Assembly: GCA_030043175.1 (NCBI GenBank) | Contig: JASHYD010000720.1 | Coordinates: forward strand, 1-7,020 | Source of the DNA: Xanthobacteraceae bacterium | Lineage (GTDB): Bacteria > Pseudomonadota > Alphaproteobacteria > Rhizobiales > Xanthobacteraceae | Length of the DNA stretch: 7,020 bases | Direction of reading: 5' to 3' | Shown: positions 6,812 through 7,020 of the stretch, one piece after another | Layout of the letters: each line of letters begins with the position of its first letter | How positions within the stretch are numbered: the stretch's first letter is position 1 | Program-made: the position numbers and the translations under genes | The notes under the pieces: model-generated | The model's input: the letters and a program-made list of their open reading frames with translations, nothing else | Databases searched by the model: none | What the model was told of the DNA's origin: nothing

Positions 6812-7020
6812 CCTGGACGGAGGCTGCTTGCGGTCGTCGCTCCTGGATGTCTTGTGCGGGTCATTTCCCGCTGTTTTCCTCGTGTCCACGCCACGTCCGG
6901 TTATATTCCGATGCTCGCCGTGAACGGAACATTGGCAGCCGCCGGCCTCGTCATCTAACGCGCGAACCCGAGGTTGAGCATAAGCGCGTCGGGGAGCCCG
7001 TCCTCGGCGGCGCCATCATC
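6812..7020. other. Right flank with no supportable gene
   Basis: I see no complete gene, RNA or mobile element here. On the minus strand a frame enters from the right edge and stops at TAG 6957-6955. Its 21 codons read DDGAAEDGLPDALMLNLGFAR and have GC-rich third positions. It could be the C-terminus of a gene convergent with the ccm operon, but the complementary plus frame from about 6962 is equally open (ending GEPVLGGAII). The strand cannot be decided from 60 bases. Confidence 0.4.

Noticed and set aside
6073..6894. Long minus-strand open frame (273 codons) opposite ccmG and the zinc-ribbon gene
   Set aside because: It is antisense to two well-supported genes, runs through both downstream hairpins, and has no family motif or convincing ribosome binding site.

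Overview
The window is GC-rich chromosomal DNA that reads as an alphaproteobacterium of the order Hyphomicrobiales, most like the Bradyrhizobium/Rhodopseudomonas group. The reasons are the gene order (a DUF1223 gene, then acnA, divergent from ccmA-ccmB-ccmC-ccmD-ccmG), which I recall from Bradyrhizobium japonicum, where the ccm genes are called cycVWZXY, and the close match of the protein N-termini to what I remember of that group. No database search was run, so the taxonomy is an inference.

Left part, minus strand: a secreted DUF1223 (thioredoxin-fold-like) protein runs off the left edge (1-319). After a 202-base gap comes a complete IRP1/AcnA-type aconitase (522-3227), a 4Fe-4S enzyme of the TCA cycle. 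The 268-base divergent spacer (3228-3495) must hold the promoters for acnA leftward and for the ccm operon rightward. Only a candidate sigma70-like promoter for acnA could be picked out.

Right part, plus strand: a tightly packed System I cytochrome c maturation operon. CcmA (ATPase) and CcmB (permease) overlap by ATGA. CcmC (haem handling, WWD domain) follows after 75 bases, then the small membrane protein CcmD after 14 bases. CcmG (periplasmic thioredoxin that reduces apocytochrome cysteines) overlaps ccmD by one base. CcmABCD load haem onto CcmE and release holo-CcmE; CcmG prepares the CXXCH thiols. CcmE, CcmF, CcmH and CcmI are not in the window and must lie elsewhere.

The main irregularity is at the 3' end of ccmG. 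The frame is open past the expected C-terminus and runs into the next gene. One extra base near 6477 would restore an IEKAL-like ending and a TGATG stop/start junction with a small four-cysteine zinc-ribbon gene (6509-6739). That gene has no function I can name. The operon is followed by two strong tandem hairpins (6737-6766 and 6785-6811). The last ~200 bases hold no gene I can support. I do not see a clear new multi-gene system; the best leads are the ccmG frameshift and the coupled zinc-ribbon protein.
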